Assembly (NCBI GenBank): GCA_965660625.1
Contig: CBFIAR010000004.1
Location: 62,001 to 126,000, forward strand
Length of the DNA stretch: 64,000 nucleotides
Origin: Glaciecola sp965660625
GTDB lineage: Bacteria; Pseudomonadota; Gammaproteobacteria; Enterobacterales; Alteromonadaceae
Direction of reading: 5' to 3'
Numbering within the stretch: the first letter of the stretch is position 1; each line of letters starts with the position of its first letter. The position numbers were made by a program, and so were the translations under genes. The notes beneath the pieces are model-generated. The model was given only the letters and a program-made list of their open reading frames with translations, was not told the DNA's origin and searched no databases. Positions 52,623 through 61,087 of this stretch are shown piece after piece.

Positions 52623-55600
52623 ATGTTAATCAAGAGAATTACAAGTTCGGTTAGTGCATTCCTGTTAACTCTTCTGATCAGTATGAGTGCGTTGGGTGAT
52701 GACTTAGAAATCTATCTAGGGACTGGAGGAAATGCTAATACGTATAACGCAAATGTGCTATTTATCATGGACAGTTCAGGTTCAATGGGGTCAAGAGATG
52801 GTACTGACGAAACTAGAATGTTACGGGTACAAAATGCCTTAAAGACTGCGTTGGGTTCAGCAACCAATATAAATGCAGGTTTGATGCGATTCTCTGACTT
52901 TGGCGGTCCTGTTTTATTTCCTGTGCGGGGCATTGATTCTCCTGTGTCACCGGAAATTATTATTCCAATCATCTCTGGTTCAGATGACGCAAACGAAATT
53001 AATGAAAACGTTGCGCTTACTTCTAATGAGCTCAATCTTACCCGAGGGACAGAAATTGTTCACACTGGCTTGCGCTATCAAGATTTACGTATTCCGCGAG
53101 GGGCTGTAATCACCAGTGCTCGTGTGCGCTTTACGTCCAGAGCACTGAATACCTCAGATGCGACGCTAACTTTTAGAGCAGAGTCGGTGGGTAACTCAAC
53201 GACTTTCACTAATCAGGACCGGAACATATCAAATCGTTCGACTACCGGCTCAGAGGTCGTTTGGGACACTGACAATAATTTTCCGCTATCAGATGAAAGT
53301 ATACTTTCTCCTGACATTAGTACAGTTATCCAAGAAGTTATTAATCGTACCGATTGGTGTGGTGGCAATAGTCTCAATTTACTTATCGAGGGCAGCAGTG
53401 CAGTATCATCGAGCGCTCGCAAAACGTCTTCACTAGAAGTTGGAAATGGCAGAACGCCACAGTTAATAATTACTTATGACGAGAGCACGGCAACCGGCTG
53501 CATGCGAGAGCGTCTTATTTATCAGATAACGTCGCAACGCGAAAATGCAGAAGAACAGTCGAGCGGTTATCAAAGTACAGGAACAGAGTTGACCTTTTAT
53601 CGTGGCTCTAACAGTTATATTGGATTGCGTTTCACTGATGTCAATATACCTAAAAATGCTAACGTTTCAAACGCGTACCTAGAGTTCACAGCGAATCGGA
53701 ATAGCGATAGCTCAGATGGTTCCATGCTTATTCGGGCTGTACAAGAAGATGACCCAGGTAGAATGTTTTCCGGTAGAAGAAACAACTACATTCGATATTT
53801 GTTGCGTGATAAACCCAAAAGTGCAGGTGTCAATTGGAGTGATATTGGGCGCTGGCGAAAGGATCGAGATTACAAATCCCCATCGCTTACTAGCATGGTG
53901 CAAGCAACGGTCAATCGCACTGGTTGGAACAATGGCAATAGCATGATGTTCGTGCTGTCAAATTTTGATTGGTCATATCGTGGCGCATACACAGCGAGTG
54001 GCAAACCTTCTGGCGCCGCAAGATTGATTATTGAATTTGAAGGCAATGCAACGCCAGGCTCATCGGCAACCGTGCGTCAACATATTATGAGCAAAGTAGA
54101 TGAATTAACCGCAAATGGATTAACGCCGATTGTGGATACTTTATATGAGGCCGCAATGTATTTTGGAGGCAGAGAAGTTTATTATGGTCGCAAGCGGGGT
54201 GAAGATTCTGTTAGCAGCAGCGTTCGCAGAAGTACCCGTGTAAGTCACAGAGCATCATATAATGGCAGCGATGCAGTGCGTCCATCTGGTTGTAGTGAAG
54301 ATGATTTGAGCAGCTCAAACTGTGTTCAAGAATATATTCCTGCCGGTGCGCAGTATATTTCTCCCGTCATTGATCTGCAATGCCAAGTAAATAATCACAT
54401 CGTTTTATTGTCTGACGGTGAAGCGAACAACAACCATAGTGTTGACGAAATTCAAACCTTGCTGGGCACAAGTTGCAGCGGCAGTGGCGGAGAGAAATGC
54501 GGTATTGATCTGGTAAAAAATATCAGTGATGCCGGTGACTCAGCAATTGGGGCACGAGTAGTAACTCATACGATTGGTTTTGCTGCCAACTCTACGGCAA
54601 ATAACTTTTTGAATCAGCTTGCATTGCAAAGTGGCGGTGGCTTCTATCAAGCAGATAACAGTGAAGACTTAGTGCAGGCGTTCCAAGCGATATTGCGTAA
54701 CGTGAAAGATATCAATGCGACCTTCGTTTCGCCGGGTGTAGCTGTAAACCAGTTGAACCGACTGACGCATAGAGATGAGTTGTATTTTGCATTGTTTAAG
54801 CCTTCTGAGGGCACACTTTGGCCAGGTAACTTGAAAAAGTATCGAATTAGTGGCGATCAAGTACTGGATAAAAATGGCATAAATGCGGTGGATAGTGGCT
54901 CAGGTTTTTTCTCTGAAAACTCTCATTCATATTGGTCTACAACGCAAGATGGCAATGATGTGCGTCAAGGTGGTGCAGCAAGCAGATTAGATCTAGTAAG
55001 AAAAGTGTATTTTTTTGATGGCAATGGCTCGGTGATGATACCGCAAAATCAAATATCAGAAAACAATACGGATATTACTGATGCAGACCTAGCTCTTGAT
55101 CCCGACACGGATCCTGCAGGTACGAGAGAAGTGGTATTGAAATGGGCCCGGGGAGTCGATGTTAGAGATGACGACGGTGACGGCTCGACAACAGATGTTC
55201 GTTTGCAAATAGGCGATCCAATACATTCACAGCCAGTCATTGTTAATTACAGTGCTACTGATAGCGCGGTGTTTGTTGCTACTAACCATGGTTTTTTGCA
55301 TTCAATTGACGCTGAAACAGGTGAAGAAAACTTTGCCATAATGCCCAAGGAGTTAATGACAAATCTCAATGAATTTTATCGAAATAGTAGCTCGTTTAAT
55401 CATATATACGGGCTAGATGGTGATATGGTATACCGTGAATACGGTGATAAAAAATATCTCTACATTGGCATGCGTCGGGGCGGAACTAACTATTATGCTA
55501 TTGATGTAACAGATAAGACAGAACCTAAAATAGTTTTCACTATTAATGGCGGCCAAGGCGACTATCTAAAAATGGGTCAATCGTGGTCAAGACCCACTAT

Positions 55601-56723
55601 TACTAAAGTTAAGATTGGTAATACAGTCAAAGATGTAATGATTATTGGTGCCGGCTACGATGAAGGGCAAGATGCCAAAGTGAATCGCAGTGAAGATAGC
55701 ATTGGCAATGCCGTTTATATGATTGATGCAAACACGGGTGATCTATTGTGGTCAGCGAGTAATGCCGATGCCAACTTAACGGTAACTGATATGAACTACA
55801 GTATACCTTCACGAATCTCAGTGGTTGATCGTGATAACGATGGGTTAGCCGATCATATGTACGTAGCCGATATGGGGGGGCAAATATTCCGTTTTGATAT
55901 TTATAATGGTAAGAGCACAAGCAATTTAGTTAAAGGTGGATTGTTGGCGCAGTTCGGTGGTGACTTACCTGAAAACAATCGTCGTTTTTATTATGCACCT
56001 GATATCGCAGAAGTATCTACACCCGATGAACATTACTTTGCCGTGGCGATCGGGTCGGGTTTACGAGCTGGTCCTTTAAATACAACCATAGAAGATAGTT
56101 TCTTCATGGTAAAAGATAAAGGTGTGTTTGAGCGTGATGAATTTAATAATTATGTCCTACCATCATCACCATTCACTATAAGTAGTCTCTATGACGCTAC
56201 TGAACATTTACTTACCAGCATTAACGACGATGTGAAAGCATTGCAGCGCAGTTTATTTGCATCTAAAGACGGTTGGATGATTAGGTTGACGCAGAGCGGT
56301 GAAAAAGTGTTAGCTTCACCGCTAATACTAGACTACCAAGTTTTCTTTACGACCTATTTGCCGGCCAGTTCAAGTGAAAGTGCTTGCGCTCCGCCAACGG
56401 GTAACAGCAGAGCTTATTTGGTCAATTTGCTTGATGGTAACGCGGTAGAAGACTTGAACAAAAATAACGAGAAAGATGCCACAGACAGGTATGCATTGCT
56501 TAAGCAAACCGGGATTGCACCCGATACAAAGATACTGATAGAAAATATCGTTAAGCCTGTTGTGTGTTTAGGTGCTGAGTGCGTTTCGGCAGTCATTGAG
56601 ACCGACGAAAATGGTGCAGTTATAGCGTGTGGCTCTGACTTTGAATGTTTAGCCAGAAACATATACGGTAAGTTTGAGCGAGTTCAGAAAAATACTTGGA
56701 AAACTGAAGTGGAGCGCCAATAG
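52623..56723 (+). CDS. pilY1: Type IV pilus tip adhesin PilY1 with split vWA domain
   Basis: PilY1 sits at the pilus tip, promotes assembly and acts as adhesin and surface sensor. I start at ATG 52623 (GAGG 8 nt before), giving 1366 aa with a signal peptide (LIKRITSSVSAFLLTLLISM). The vWA MIDAS motif DSSGSMG is at residue 50, but the rest of the vWA fold (TPIVDTLYEAAMYFGG at about 500; HIVLLSDGEANNNHS near 590) comes about 450 residues later. Between are two related beta-sandwich modules, about 149-287 and 322-474, each with a pattern LRFxDxxIPxxAxxxxAxxxF. The C-terminal beta-propeller has the Ca2+ loop DRDNDGLAD (1069-1077). Ordinary PilY1 is about 1100-1200 aa, so the inserts are the oddity. 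Confidence 0.92.
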   Translation: MLIKRITSSVSAFLLTLLISMSALGDDLEIYLGTGGNANTYNANVLFIMDSSGSMGSRDGTDETRMLRVQNALKTALGSATNINAGLMRFSDFGGPVLFPVRGIDSPVSPEIIIPIISGSDDANEINENVALTSNELNLTRGTEIVHTGLRYQDLRIPRGAVITSARVRFTSRALNTSDATLTFRAESVGNSTTFTNQDRNISNRSTTGSEVVWDTDNNFPLSDESILSPDISTVIQEVINRTDWCGGNSLNLLIEGSSAVSSSARKTSSLEVGNGRTPQLIITYDESTATGCMRERLIYQITSQRENAEEQSSGYQSTGTELTFYRGSNSYIGLRFTDVNIPKNANVSNAYLEFTANRNSDSSDGSMLIRAVQEDDPGRMFSGRRNNYIRYLLRDKPKSAGVNWSDIGRWRKDRDYKSPSLTSMVQATVNRTGWNNGNSMMFVLSNFDWSYRGAYTASGKPSGAARLIIEFEGNATPGSSATVRQHIMSKVDELTANGLTPIVDTLYEAAMYFGGREVYYGRKRGEDSVSSSVRRSTRVSHRASYNGSDAVRPSGCSEDDLSSSNCVQEYIPAGAQYISPVIDLQCQVNNHIVLLSDGEANNNHSVDEIQTLLGTSCSGSGGEKCGIDLVKNISDAGDSAIGARVVTHTIGFAANSTANNFLNQLALQSGGGFYQADNSEDLVQAFQAILRNVKDINATFVSPGVAVNQLNRLTHRDELYFALFKPSEGTLWPGNLKKYRISGDQVLDKNGINAVDSGSGFFSENSHSYWSTTQDGNDVRQGGAASRLDLVRKVYFFDGNGSVMIPQNQISENNTDITDADLALDPDTDPAGTREVVLKWARGVDVRDDDGDGSTTDVRLQIGDPIHSQPVIVNYSATDSAVFVATNHGFLHSIDAETGEENFAIMPKELMTNLNEFYRNSSSFNHIYGLDGDMVYREYGDKKYLYIGMRRGGTNYYAIDVTDKTEPKIVFTINGGQGDYLKMGQSWSRPTITKVKIGNTVKDVMIIGAGYDEGQDAKVNRSEDSIGNAVYMIDANTGDLLWSASNADANLTVTDMNYSIPSRISVVDRDNDGLADHMYVADMGGQIFRFDIYNGKSTSNLVKGGLLAQFGGDLPENNRRFYYAPDIAEVSTPDEHYFAVAIGSGLRAGPLNTTIEDSFFMVKDKGVFERDEFNNYVLPSSPFTISSLYDATEHLLTSINDDVKALQRSLFASKDGWMIRLTQSGEKVLASPLILDYQVFFTTYLPASSSESACAPPTGNSRAYLVNLLDGNAVEDLNKNNEKDATDRYALLKQTGIAPDTKILIENIVKPVVCLGAECVSAVIETDENGAVIACGSDFECLARNIYGKFERVQKNTWKTEVERQ

Positions 56724-57194
56724 ATGAAGTTTCAAAAAACGCATCAAGGGTTTACCTTGATTGAATTGATGATTGTTGTTGCTATTATTGGAATAATATC
56801 TGCAATCGCATTTCCTAGTTATCAGAATATGATAAATGGCGCAGCAAGGAGCACAGCCCAGGCCGATCTTATGTCTTTCGCTGCCGCAATGGAAAGACAT
56901 AATGCATCGAGTTTTTCGTACAATGGAGCGGGTGAGGGTGGGTCGAATACGGGGAAACCGAAAATATTTGCATCGCACTCACCGAGCTCTGAGCCCGCTA
57001 CAAACAAGAGATATGATCTGACCATCGATGACGTTTCATCAAATGGCCTTACTTTTCGTTTAAAGGCAACGCCCATATCTGGCGCGTCAATGGCTAGTGA
57101 CGGTGCCCTGTTCATCTACAGTGATGGGCGTAAAGCATGGGATCAAGACAACAATGGCGCTATTGCTATTAGTGAGTTTTGTTGGACCTGCTAG
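56724..57194 (+). CDS. pilE: Type IV pilus minor pilin PilE
   Basis: A 156-aa pilin-like protein with a classic short leader MKFQKTHQG, then FTLIELMIVVAIIGIISAIAFPSYQ (Glu5 present). It has a C-terminal Cys pair (CWTC) that may form a disulfide. It starts directly after the pilY1 stop, the usual place of the minor pilin PilE in the tip operon. A weak CAGTAAG/CTTACTG hairpin at about 57376-57400 may end the operon. Confidence 0.9.
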   Translation: MKFQKTHQGFTLIELMIVVAIIGIISAIAFPSYQNMINGAARSTAQADLMSFAAAMERHNASSFSYNGAGEGGSNTGKPKIFASHSPSSEPATNKRYDLTIDDVSSNGLTFRLKATPISGASMASDGALFIYSDGRKAWDQDNNGAIAISEFCWTC

Positions 57195-57421
57195 TTTCGT
57201 GTTAACGCGCTACCACTCTCATGTCACATTAGGAGGGGGTGGGAACGTTCATCCTACACTGCTACTGTATACGGTATTTTCTGCTACCAAGCTTACTCAG
57301 TTGCAAGTGAATCAAGCTGTCAGTTAGATGACATTCGAAACCTGTCGGTATTTTTTACACCTCGTTGAATAAGATCAGTAAGCAATTTTTTAACTTACTG
57401 TTTCTAAATATAAATATTTTC

Positions 57422-57438
57422 TGGCGTATAACTTGCTT
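57422..57438 (+). promoter_or_regulatory. Sigma-54-like promoter upstream of the PEP-CTERM gene
   Basis: TGGCGTATAACTTGCTT has the -24 GG and -12 GC separated by 10 nt, and TGGC and TTGCT agree with the sigma-54 consensus TGGCAC-N5-TTGCA. It is about 100 nt upstream of the start codon. The rest of the gap 57195-57540 shows only the possible pilE hairpin. Confidence 0.6.
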
Positions 57439-57540
57439 GGTGATACTGACATCATTGTATTTGAAGCTAAGGATTTGCAATAAAATCTTAGATGTATAGC
57501 TCGCCGTAGATACTTCAATAACTACAACGAGGGTAAATAT

Positions 57541-58341
57541 ATGAACATATCAAAAAAAGTAGCGAGTGCTTTAGTCGTCTTGGCTCTTACACAGGCTACA
57601 TCAGCAACCGCTGCAATTATTCAAGTGCCGATTGACGTTACATTACGTGACTTCACATTTGCACATCCAGATTTTGACAATAGCGGCACTACCGGTTTAG
57701 TAACAGGCATGGTCGGCAGTATGCTCGACGCTAACGGCGTACCAATATATAATCCAGGATCAGGCGGTGCTGTTCAAAGCGCATCCACATTTTCTACGTG
57801 GTACAACGGCAGTTGTGATGCGAATACTCCTGGAGTAACTTGTGTTGCAGAGTATACAAAATCAATTGTCACCAATGTTAATACTGATACTGGGGAACTA
57901 ACTTACGCAAATAGTTTCTTTTTCCCTTTAGATAGCTTGACAGATGTTACCAATGATGGCGACTCGTACAACAACCACAACTATTCGTTTACAGCACAAT
58001 TTGAATTAGACTTGATATTCAATGCCGCGAATACCAATACATTTTCTTTTACTGGTGATGATGATGTTTGGGTTTTCATCAACAATGAGCTGGTATTGGA
58101 TCTTGGTGGTATTCGACCTGCGGTGACGGATGGTTTTAATATGAATACAGTCGCTACCAACTTTGGGATAAGTGAAGGTGAGCAATATACCTTGAGCTTT
58201 TTCTTTGCGGAACGCCATTATAGCGAATCCACCGTAAACATTACGTCTTTCTTAGGAGAAATCCAACAGGTGCCAGAGCCGACAGGAATTGCAGCCTTTG
58301 GTTTGGCGTTATTAGGATTAAGAAGATTCGCGCGCAAATAG
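57541..58341 (+). CDS. Fibro-slime domain PEP-CTERM protein
   Basis: A 266-aa exported protein. A signal peptide of about 25 residues ends SATAA. The fibro-slime/PA14-like core includes FPLDS near 130 and SFTGDDDVWVFINNELVLDLGG at about 168-188. The tail VPEPTGIAAFGLALLGLRRF (from residue 244) is a PEP-CTERM sorting signal: PEP motif, hydrophobic helix, basic end. An exosortase would cut there, and such proteins usually go to the surface or matrix with exopolysaccharide. No exosortase gene is in this window. GAGGGT precedes the ATG. It is flanked by pilE and an inverted fimT and ended by its own terminator, so it looks like an insertion into the pilin locus. Role is inferred. Confidence 0.88.
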   Translation: MNISKKVASALVVLALTQATSATAAIIQVPIDVTLRDFTFAHPDFDNSGTTGLVTGMVGSMLDANGVPIYNPGSGGAVQSASTFSTWYNGSCDANTPGVTCVAEYTKSIVTNVNTDTGELTYANSFFFPLDSLTDVTNDGDSYNNHNYSFTAQFELDLIFNAANTNTFSFTGDDDVWVFINNELVLDLGGIRPAVTDGFNMNTVATNFGISEGEQYTLSFFFAERHYSESTVNITSFLGEIQQVPEPTGIAAFGLALLGLRRFARK

Positions 58342-58393
58342 TAAGCTAATGAGAGCTACTTAAGACGTAATTTTAGATAATTCTGTTGCATAC

Positions 58394-58427
58394 ATGCCCA
58401 CCGAGAAATCCGTGGGCATTTTTTTGT
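58394..58427 (+). terminator. Terminator of the PEP-CTERM gene
   Basis: Eight-base-pair stem ATGCCCAC/GTGGGCAT with a 10-nt loop, followed by seven T; about 50 nt after the stop. Confidence 0.85.
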
Positions 58428-58460
58428 AATTAAAAACACCAGGGAAGGTCAACCCTTCAC

Positions 58461-59039
58461 CTAGATGCAGCTTAGCGCACTTCCATTGATATCTTCATGT
58501 ATACCGTCCTGATCTGAGTCAGCGCTTACTTTTACGCGTCCTTGCAGTGAAACCGACAGGGCTCTTGCGAAAGTTTCATCTTTGTTGGCGGGGCATATCT
58601 GAACAGTAAAGGCTTGGCTAGCGGCCCCTGAATCCTTGAAGTGAATATTAACACTTGGCCCAGTGATGTCAGTTGAATCAGACGCTTTCGCAGTGCTTAC
58701 CAAAAGCGCTTCACTCGAGCCTCTATTGCCGTCAGCGTTGGTGTCAATAAACACAATTTTAGGATTATTCCAATTGGTTCCACACCCTTCAAAATCAGCA
58801 GATGGGCATACAACGACATTAATTTGTTCATCAATAGCGAGGTGGCGAGCGTATTGAACAACACCGCTAATTTCGTTAAGTTCAGCCGTTATTCTATTTT
58901 TAATCAGAAAATTTTGCATGCTTGGCGCGACAACGGTGAGTACAATCGCTAATATTGCTAGCGTGATCATCATTTCAAGAAGCGTTACGCCTTTTTGAAC
59001 GGTTCTCCTAACTTGCGTGATAAGCCTGTTATTTAGCAC
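58461..59039 (-). CDS. fimT: Pseudopilin FimT (GspH/FimT family)
   Basis: FimT/FimU-type minor pilins join the pilus tip complex; some FimT proteins bind DNA for natural transformation. The N-terminal leader ends in RRTVQKG, followed by VTLLEMMITLAILAIVLTVVAP (Glu5 present). The GspH-like domain starts QNFLIKNRITAELNEISGVVQYARHLAI, with VVVCPS and a Cys in the final SCI. I choose GTG 59039 (192 aa), with GGGGG about 6 nt before it; a TTG 12 nt upstream lacks a ribosome site. It is on the opposite strand from the other minor pilins, separated from pilE by the PEP-CTERM gene, whereas fimT/fimU usually opens that operon. Confidence 0.85.
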   Translation of the reverse strand: MLNNRLITQVRRTVQKGVTLLEMMITLAILAIVLTVVAPSMQNFLIKNRITAELNEISGVVQYARHLAIDEQINVVVCPSADFEGCGTNWNNPKIVFIDTNADGNRGSSEALLVSTAKASDSTDITGPSVNIHFKDSGAASQAFTVQICPANKDETFARALSVSLQGRVKVSADSDQDGIHEDINGSALSCI

Positions 59040-59258
59040 TGTGACCCCCAATAAATATTTTAGAGACTATACTCTATTTTTATTTTAGATGCGTATACCC
59101 TAACAGCGCTCGTTAGCTTGGTTAATACCTTGCGTTGATTTATATAGGGTGAAAATGCGACAATTAGCAGTATTCAGTGGCCTTAGTTTCTTCTTCTGCT
59201 GAATGTTGAAGTCAAAAATTGCTTTATCTTCATCAGTTTGCAATATTGATTGCCAAAG

Positions 59259-59287
59259 TTGACACTTTATTACCAAGTCTGTTTTAT
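59259..59287 (+). promoter_or_regulatory. Candidate nadE promoter
   Basis: Perfect TTGACA at 59259-59264, 17-nt spacer, TTTTAT at 59282-59287 (4 of 6). The nadE ATG is 25 nt downstream, so the leader is very short. Confidence 0.5.
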
Positions 59288-59312
59288 CTGAAAAATTAAG
59301 AAGGAAGAGTTC

Positions 59313-60149
59313 ATGTTGAAATCTGAAGTAATCGAAGAGATGCGTGTTTTACCTGAAATAGATGTCGAACATGAAATACAACGCCGAACTCAATTTATAA
59401 AAGATATGTTAAGTGAGTCAGGATTGCGTAGTCTAGTACTAGGCATTAGTGGTGGTATTGATTCATGCACTCTAGGGCGGCTCGCTCAGCTTGCAGTGAA
59501 TGAGTTAAATCAAGAATCCAAGGGTGACTATCAATTTATTGCTGTGAGATTGCCTTACGGTACTCAGGCTGATGAAGATGATGCGCAAGCGTCCATTGAT
59601 TTTATTCAACCAAGTTTACAGGTAACCTCAAATATTAAGGCCGGCGCAGATGCAATACATGAAAGCGCAGTGAGTGGGCTTCTTGCTGCCGGTATCACTC
59701 GCTTTTCAGCAGAAAAAAATGACTTTGTTAAAGGAAATGCCAAAGCGAGAACAAGAATGGCAACTCAATTCGATATCGCCGGTTTAATGAATGGATTAGT
59801 GCTCGGTACAGATCATTCCGCTGAAAATATCACGGGTTTTTATACTAAATTTGGCGATGGTGCCTGCGATTTAGCACCACTGTTTGGGTTGAGTAAGCGT
59901 CAAGTTCGCAGCTTAGCGAGGCAGATGGGGGCACCAGAAAGCATCATTACAAAGCCACCAACTGCCGATTTAGAAACGCTAAGCCCACAGAAATCAGATG
60001 AGTCCTCATTGGGCTTAACTTACGATCAAATAGATGATTTTTTAGAAGGCAAGAGTCAGGATAAAGTTGCTGATGACAAACTCTTAGCGATATACTTAAA
60101 GACACAACATAAGCGTATACCTATCCCGACCGTTTATGATCATGAATAA
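59313..60149 (+). CDS. nadE: NH3-dependent NAD+ synthetase
   Basis: NadE amidates deamido-NAD+ with ammonia and ATP, the last step of NAD synthesis. The 278-aa single-domain protein is the ammonia-dependent type (no nitrilase domain). It has the P-loop LGISGGIDSCTLGRLAQLA, RLPYGTQADEDDAQ, GNAKARTRMATQFDIA, GTDHSAENITGFYTKFGDGACDLAPL and KPPTADLE. AGAAGGAAGAG precedes the ATG. glnB follows after 15 nt, linking an ammonia-using enzyme with a nitrogen sensor in one transcript. Confidence 0.96.
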   Translation: MLKSEVIEEMRVLPEIDVEHEIQRRTQFIKDMLSESGLRSLVLGISGGIDSCTLGRLAQLAVNELNQESKGDYQFIAVRLPYGTQADEDDAQASIDFIQPSLQVTSNIKAGADAIHESAVSGLLAAGITRFSAEKNDFVKGNAKARTRMATQFDIAGLMNGLVLGTDHSAENITGFYTKFGDGACDLAPLFGLSKRQVRSLARQMGAPESIITKPPTADLETLSPQKSDESSLGLTYDQIDDFLEGKSQDKVADDKLLAIYLKTQHKRIPIPTVYDHE

Positions 60150-60164
60150 GGAAAGTCAAAACTA

Positions 60165-60503
60165 ATGAAAAAAATTGAAGCTATCATAAAGCCGTTTAAG
60201 TTAGATGATGTTCGCGAAGGGCTATCTTCAATAGGTGTTAGTGGCATCACGATGACAGAAGTGAGAGGATTTGGGAGACAGAAAGGCCACAAAGAACTCT
60301 ATCGCGGAGCAGAATATAACGTGGATTTTCTACCAAAGGTAAAAATCGAACTTGTTGTACCTGACGAACTTTTGGATAGAGCGGTGGAAACTATCTTAGA
60401 GCATGCCAAAACGGGTAAAATAGGTGACGGTAAAATATTCGTATTTAATGTTGAACAGGTGATTCGAATCCGCACTGGTGAAACGGACGAAGACGCTATT
60501 TAG
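60165..60503 (+). CDS. glnB: Nitrogen regulatory protein P-II
   Basis: P-II is a trimeric signal protein that senses 2-oxoglutarate, ATP/ADP and, through uridylylation, glutamine. It controls NtrB and GlnE. The 112-aa protein has MKKIEAIIKPFKLDDVREGL and GFGRQKGHKELYRGAEYNVDFLPKVKIELVV with the uridylylated Tyr in the T-loop (about 51). The B-loop AKTGKIGDGKIFV and the ending RIRTGETDEDAI follow. VDFLPKVKIE favours GlnB over GlnK, and no amtB is adjacent. The 3' end lies within a hairpin. Confidence 0.93.
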   Translation: MKKIEAIIKPFKLDDVREGLSSIGVSGITMTEVRGFGRQKGHKELYRGAEYNVDFLPKVKIELVVPDELLDRAVETILEHAKTGKIGDGKIFVFNVEQVIRIRTGETDEDAI

Positions 60504-60512
60504 CGTCTTCGT
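60487..60512 (+). other. Hairpin over the glnB stop codon
   Basis: About 11 bp stem (ACGAAGACGCT against AGCGTCTTCGT) with a 4-nt loop that contains part of the TAG stop. No T run follows, so it may protect the 3' end rather than terminate. Confidence 0.45.
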
Positions 60513-60587
60513 TAGTATTGCCAACATAGGAAAATAAATGCGTTAGGCTAAGCCAAGACGCAAGCAGATGCATCATTAGTTAAGCTC

Positions 60588-61073
60588 TTAGTGGGTGTGA
60601 CCACAACCACCTTCGCCGTGCACGTGCCCATGTTTTATTTCATCAACAGTGGCCTCACGAACGTCGACCACTTCAACATCAAAGGTAAGTGACATCCCTG
60701 CTAATGGATGGTTACCATCGACAGTCACTGTTGTGTCAGTTTTGTCGATAATAATAACAGATTGCTCGCCATCGTCAGTCGTTGCTCGGAAGCTCATTCC
60801 GACATCAACGTCCATCCCTTCAAACATGTCAGCGGGAACTTCTTGAATCAAATCGTCATGACGCTCACCGTAGGCTTTGTCAGGATCAACAGTCACAGAA
60901 AATTTGTCACCTTTAGTTTTCCCAACTAATGCATCTTCAATGCCTTCGATCATGAAATGACTGCCTTGCAAAAAAGACATGGGCGGCGCTTCGTGAGAAG
61001 AGTCAATCATATCACCTTCTATGGTACTTACAGTGTAATGAAGAGTGACAACATTATCGTTCTGTATTTGCAT
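60588..61073 (-). CDS. slyD: FKBP-type peptidyl-prolyl isomerase SlyD
   Basis: SlyD is a cytosolic prolyl isomerase, chaperone and Ni2+ carrier. The 161-aa protein has an FKBP core (DNVVTLHYTVSTIEGDMIDSS, GKTKGDKFSVTVDPDKAYGE), the insert-in-flap domain (about 75-120) and VDGNHPLAGMSLTFDVEVVDVREAT. It ends in a short metal-binding tail HGHVHGEGGCGHTH with five His and one Cys, much shorter than the E. coli tail. It converges with glnB and is 14 nt downstream of ygfZ on the same strand. Confidence 0.95.
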   Translation of the reverse strand: MQIQNDNVVTLHYTVSTIEGDMIDSSHEAPPMSFLQGSHFMIEGIEDALVGKTKGDKFSVTVDPDKAYGERHDDLIQEVPADMFEGMDVDVGMSFRATTDDGEQSVIIIDKTDTTVTVDGNHPLAGMSLTFDVEVVDVREATVDEIKHGHVHGEGGCGHTH

Positions 61074-61087
61074 CTTGTATCCTATTT

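Noticed and set aside
59155..59202. 15-codon frame with a good ribosome site (AGGGTG) upstream of nadE
   Set aside because: Too short to judge. It has no attenuator-like codon run or terminator next to it, and the nadE promoter lies downstream of it.
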